This document shows positions 60,032-64,000 of a DNA stretch of 64,000 nucleotides, piece after piece. The notes below the pieces were generated by a model. The model had not been told where the DNA came from. It made no database searches and saw nothing but the letters and a program-made list of their open reading frames with translations. The DNA is from Mucilaginibacter_A sp050954285 (GTDB lineage: Bacteria > Bacteroidota > Bacteroidia > Sphingobacteriales > Sphingobacteriaceae): the NCBI GenBank assembly GCA_050954285.1, contig JBPBPL010000013.1, positions 62,001-126,000 of the forward strand, written 5' to 3'. Numbering within the stretch: position 1 is the first letter of the stretch; each line of letters starts with the position of its first letter. Both the position numbers and the translations under genes were made by a program.

Positions 60032-62416
60032 ATGCTCAAAAATTACTTTAAAATTGCTTGGCGCAACTTGATCAAAAACAAAGTTTATTCGGCTATTAAT
60101 ATCGTTGGTTTAGCCGTTGGAATGGCGGTTGCCTTGCTTATTGCGCTTTGGGTTTATGATGAAGTTTCGTTTAATCAATCGTTCAAAAATTATGATCGTA
60201 TTGCTTTAGTGATGCAAAATAAGCAAAGCAATTCGGGCATCGAAACCTGGCCTTTAACGCCGTACCCGGTAGCGGATGTGCTTCGTACCGAATACGGCAA
60301 TAGTTTTAAGCAGGTTGTTTTGGCATCGGCAACCTGGCCGCATCTGTTAAATACCAGCACAAAAAAACTAATGCCAACCGGAACTTTTTTTGAGCCTGGT
60401 GTAACTGATATGCTGGGATTGAAAATGCTGGCCGGTTCTACAAACGGCTTACAAGATCAAAATTCCATTTTGCTGTCAGAGCAAGTTGCACTATCCTTAT
60501 TTGGAAAAACAGACCCGGTTGGCCAGATTATCAAAATGGATAATAAAATACCTGTCACAGTAGCCGGCGTTTACCAAAATTTACCGCTTAATTCTGCTTT
60601 TGCTGAGGTACAGTTTATGGCGCCCTGGAAGCTTTATTTTAACACTACGGATTGGATTAGAACGGCGCAAGACCCCTGGCGGCCCAATGCTTTTTTTACC
60701 TATGTAGAAATGGCATAACATGCTGATTTAGATCAGGTTTCAATCCAAATTAAGGATGTGCGCCTTAAACACGTCAACAAAAATTTGGCAAAACAAAACC
60801 CCCAGCTTTTTCTCCAACCAATGCACAAATGGCATTTGCAGGACGAATTTAAAAATGGCACAAACACGGAAGGCCGCATCCAGTACGTTTGGTTGTTTGG
60901 ATTGATTGGGGTGTCCGTGCTGTTTTTAGCCTGCATTAATTTTATGAATTTAAGTACGGCCCGAAGCGAAAAACGCGCAAAAGAAGTAGGTATCCGTAAA
61001 ACAGTGGGTTCTTCCCGGCAGCAATTAACCAATCAGTTTTTTGCCGAATCTTTACTTTTTGTGGTAATTGCTTTTCTGATCAACTTAATTTTAGTGCAGT
61101 TGTCACTTCCTTTTTTCAATCAGGTTGCAGGGAAGGAAACGCATATTTTGTGGACGAATCCGTTTTTTTGGTTATTGAGCCTGGTTTTTTGTTTACTCAC
61201 AGGTTTAATCGCTGGTTTGTACCCGGCATTATATCTTTCCTCATTCGATCCGATTAAAGTATTGAAAGGAACGTTTCGTGTTGGCCGTTTTGCAGCTACG
61301 CCGCGCAAAGTGCTGGTGGTAATTCAGTTTACAGTTTCTATTGTATTGATCATTGGTACGCTGGTGGTTTTCCGGCAGATACAATTCGCCAAAAATCGTC
61401 CTGTTGGTTATAACCGTAATGGTTTAGTGATGATCAGCACGCCTTCGTCCGAAATGCATAACCATTTTGATGCGATAAAAACAGCATTGAAAAATGAAGG
61501 TGCGATTGAAGAAATGACAGAATCTGAAGGCCTGGTTACCAATATTAGCTCTACCAATACAGGTTTTGATTGGAAAGGCAAAGACCCTGCCTTGCCAACC
61601 GAATTTCCAAAAACCGATGTTTCCTATAATTACGGTAAAACTGTTGGTTTACAGTTTATCGCCGGCCGGGATTTTTCAAAAGATTTTCCAAGTGATTCAT
61701 CTGCGGTGGTGATTAACGAAGCGGCCGCAAAATTGATGAATTTAAAACAACCGGTTGGCGAAACAATTACCTGGGATGGTCATCCGATCCAGATTATTGG
61801 CGTGGTAAAAGATATGGTAATGGAATCGCCTTATGCACCGGTGAGACCATCGGTTTTTAACTTGCTGGGTGAACCCGGTAGCGTAATTATTGCCAGAATC
61901 AACCCGAAACGAAGTGCCAATGAAGCTTTGCAACAAATAGAAAAAGTTTATAAAACCTACAATCCGGAGCAGCCGTTCAATTACAAATTTGCCGATGAAG
62001 ATTACAACCGTAAGTTTGGCGACGAAGAACGAATTGGTAAACTGGCCGGTGGTTTTGCGGCGTTGGCTATATTTATCAGCTGTTTGGGTTTGTTTGGCAT
62101 GGCTTCCTTTATGGCCGAACAAAGGAGTAAAGAAATCGGTGTGAGGAAGGTACTTGGCGCATCTGTATTTAACCTGTGGCAGTTGCTATCAAAAGATTTT
62201 GTGCTGCTGGTACTGCTTTCCATAATCATCGCAACGCCTATTGCCTGGTTTTTTCTACATAACTGGCTGCAAAATTATGCTTATCACTCGTCAATATCGG
62301 TTTGGATTTTTGCTGTAGCCGGTTTTGGGTCGATTACTATTACCATTTTAACCGTCAGTTTTCAAGCGATAAAAGCAGCATTAACTAATCCGGTAAAAAG
62401 TTTGAGGAGCGAATGA
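60032..62416 (+). pseudogene. FtsX-like ABC permease interrupted by an in-frame stop
   Basis: Two open stretches (60032-60718 and 60758-62416) lie in the same frame and together make one MacB-type permease of 794 codons, the length of its paralogues. They are separated by a single TAA at 60716-60718 (codon 229); the bases between 60719 and 60757 still encode family-like sequence (HADLDQVSIQIKDVRL). The first part holds the N-terminal segment and most of the first periplasmic domain; the second holds all other segments, with KRAKEVGIRKTVGSSRQQLT and QRSKEIGVRKVLGASVFNLW. It could be a recent nonsense mutation, a read-through gene, or a base-call error. It faces away from the adaptor operon. 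Confidence 0.85.
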
Positions 62417-62546
62417 GAAGGTAAACTTGCAGCAGCAATAAACTTTCAGCCTGATATTATTAACCTTAAAACAGATTACAGCTTAGCAAGAAGCTAACTA
62501 CAAACAGCCGAAAGCTAATTGCTATTACCTATACTTGCTTTAAAAT

Positions 62547-62565
62547 AACTACTTCTTTTATGACC
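62547..62565 (+). repeat. Motif-like copy supplying the regulator start codon
   Basis: AACTACTTCTTTTATGACC differs from the motif at its second base and at the final C, where ATC is replaced by the ATG start codon (62560-62562). Confidence 0.5.
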
Positions 62566-63918
62566 CTTAAACAAGCCTCCGTTTTAGTAATTGATGACGA
62601 TACCGACGTGCTAACAGCTGTTCGGTTATTATTAAAAACGGAAGTAAAAGAAGTAGTGACAGAGAAAAATCCTGAAAATTTACGTGCAATATTATCGCGC
62701 CAAAATTTTGATTTGATTTTGCTCGATATGAACTTTAACAGCTCCATTAATACGGGCAATGAAGGTTTGTTTTGGCTAAATAAAACGCGGGAATTTAAGT
62801 CGGATGCCGCCGTAATCATGATTACGGCTTATGGTCATATTGATTTGGCTGTCAGGTGCTTAAAAGAAGGAGCTGCTGATTTTGTGGTGAAGCCCTGGCA
62901 CAATGAAGTATTAATTAACGTGCTAAAAGAAGCATTGGCCAAACGGGCAAAAAACAAATCGCCGCAAACTGTTTCTTCAACAAAAAATTCCATCATCGGC
63001 AGTGAACTCATTGGCGAATCTGCTGTTATGGAGGATATTTTTTATAAAATTGAAAAAATTGCTCCAACAGATGCCAATATTTTAATTTTGGGTGAGAACG
63101 GAACTGGTAAAGATTTGATTGCTAAAGCTATACATCAGCAATCCCTTCGTGCAGCAAAACCTTATGTAAAGGTAGATGTGGGTGCATTATCAGAAAATTT
63201 GTTTGAAAGTGAACTTTTTGGTCATAAAAAAGGTGCCTTTACGGATGCCCGCGAAGACCGTTCAGGACGGTTTGAAGCCGCTAATACCGGTACATTGTTT
63301 TTGGATGAGATTGGCAACATTGCCTTGCACCAGCAGGCTAAACTGTTGAGTGTGCTGCAAAACCGGCAGGTAACGCGCTTAGGCAGCAATCAGCCGGTTG
63401 CAGTAGATATCCGCTTGATCTGTGCCACCAATGTTCCGCTGACAGAACTTGCTAATGAGCAGCGCTTTCGCCGGGATTTAATGTATCGCATTAATACTGT
63501 GGAAATTACGGTTCCTCCGCTGCGCAAACGAGGAAATGATATTTTGTTGCTGGCGAAATATTTCGGTAAAATTTATAGCAAAAAATACCTCAAACCAGAG
63601 CCAGAATTTGATGCAAAAGCTACCGAAAAACTGTTGCAATACGCCTTCCCAGGTAATGTCCGCGAGTTGCAATATACAATGGAAAGGGCAATCATAATGG
63701 CAGATGACCACGTACTTCAACCCAAAGACCTCATTTTTTCGCCCATAGAACAAGCACCGGAAATGAGCGAACCCGATGAACTACGCCTGAGTTCCATCGA
63801 AAAAAATACCATTTTACGGGTAATTGAAAAAAATAGCGGTAACATTACCAAAGCCGCCAAAGAACTTGGCATTACGCGCACAGCTTTATATCGCCGGCTA
63901 AGCAAGTATGATATTTAA
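62560..63918 (+). CDS. NtrC-type sigma-54-dependent response regulator
   Basis: A 452-residue activator. The receiver domain (about 6-125) has the acidic pair Asp12/Asp13, phosphoacceptor Asp56 in LILLDMNF and Lys111. The AAA+ domain (about 148-375) has Walker A GENGTGKD (178-185) and the sigma-54 contact loop GAFTDA (225-230), where GAFTGA is the classical form. A Fis-type helix-turn-helix ends the protein (NITKAAKELGITRTALYRRLSKYD). The partner kinase is not in the window and may follow. It lies at the edge of the export locus and probably binds the paired 17-bp sites found there. Confidence 0.94.
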   Translation: MTLKQASVLVIDDDTDVLTAVRLLLKTEVKEVVTEKNPENLRAILSRQNFDLILLDMNFNSSINTGNEGLFWLNKTREFKSDAAVIMITAYGHIDLAVRCLKEGAADFVVKPWHNEVLINVLKEALAKRAKNKSPQTVSSTKNSIIGSELIGESAVMEDIFYKIEKIAPTDANILILGENGTGKDLIAKAIHQQSLRAAKPYVKVDVGALSENLFESELFGHKKGAFTDAREDRSGRFEAANTGTLFLDEIGNIALHQQAKLLSVLQNRQVTRLGSNQPVAVDIRLICATNVPLTELANEQRFRRDLMYRINTVEITVPPLRKRGNDILLLAKYFGKIYSKKYLKPEPEFDAKATEKLLQYAFPGNVRELQYTMERAIIMADDHVLQPKDLIFSPIEQAPEMSEPDELRLSSIEKNTILRVIEKNSGNITKAAKELGITRTALYRRLSKYDI

Positions 63919-63978
63919 AGTTTAGGTTTTGAGGTGAGAGATACATTCCAGCAAAGTTCCTCTTGTTAAATTTAGGTT

Positions 63979-63993
63979 GATAAAAGAAGCATC
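63979..63993 (-). repeat. 12-mer motif copy (TTC form) with AT-rich tail
   Basis: Reads GATGCTTCTTTTATC on the minus strand, followed by AACCTAAATTTAAC. It follows the regulator gene at the end of the window. Confidence 0.7.
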
Positions 63994-64000
63994 ATCATAT

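Noticed and set aside
1..64000. CRISPR arrays, tRNA, rRNA, insertion sequences, prophage
   Set aside because: No evenly spaced direct repeats, no cloverleaf-like sequence and no transposase or integrase frame were seen. The repeated motif is irregularly spaced and in both orientations, unlike a CRISPR array.

Overview
The window is one contiguous stretch of a Bacteroidota chromosome, most likely from the Sphingobacteriaceae (Mucilaginibacter/Pedobacter relatives). The signs are a type B type-9-secretion C-terminal domain, a GLPGLI protein beside a TonB-receptor-like barrel, several 800-residue FtsX-like permeases, promoters of the TAnnTTTG (-7) type, A-rich leaders without Shine-Dalgarno sites, and glycan-active secreted enzymes. 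No tRNA, rRNA, CRISPR array or insertion sequence was seen.

Layout. 1-3.3 kb: 3' end of an RND efflux pump and a secreted T9SS protein. 3.3-9.9 kb: two SGNH esterases, a fatty-acid desaturase, then a minus-strand envelope block (BrkB/YihY, thioesterase, MltG, rhodanese, PASTA protein). 10-15 kb: ddl, thioesterase, CDGSH protein, CBM48 protein, MtfA-like peptidase and a metallo-hydrolase. 15-24 kb: a GH1-RmlD fusion, a carboxylesterase, a GH26 mannanase-like enzyme, an esterase, a tandem universal stress protein, an MFS transporter and a small cold-shock-like N-terminal protein. 24-30 kb: small proteins, SemiSWEET, a sulfite-oxidase-fold protein beside modCBA, pcm, an AT-rich orphan and smpB. 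30-38 kb: an Nramp-USP fusion overlapping its DtxR-type regulator, an AsnC regulator, a Bcr/CflA pump, an amino-acid permease and an epoxide-hydrolase-like protein. 37.6-42 kb: a nucleotidyltransferase followed by a 1,114-residue protein joining a fucokinase-like GHMP kinase to a UDPGP-type pyrophosphorylase. 42-46.8 kb: GLPGLI, outer-membrane barrel and an orphan lipoprotein. 46.8-63.9 kb: a MacB-like export locus (TolC, two ABC ATPases, HlyD-type adaptor, three FtsX permeases of which one carries an in-frame stop), a DUF2382 stress-protein cluster, and an NtrC-type regulator.

Two systems stand out. First, a 12-bp motif, AT(A/G)CTTCTTTTA or AT(A/G)CTGTTTTTA, occurs about 50 times by eye, on both strands. 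About two thirds of copies are intergenic, often followed by a spacer and an AT-rich TAAAATTT block and sometimes arranged as inverted pairs at gene ends. The rest lie inside genes in otherwise unrelated proteins. This organisation resembles DNA-uptake signal sequences of Haemophilus and Neisseria; that function is an inference. Second, ten 17-bp sites resembling TGTTCGGTATCGATACA lie as five pairs, four spaced exactly 22 bp and one 21 bp start to start, upstream of genes of the ABC-export locus. They are strong candidates for the enhancer sites of the NtrC-type regulator encoded at 62560-63918.
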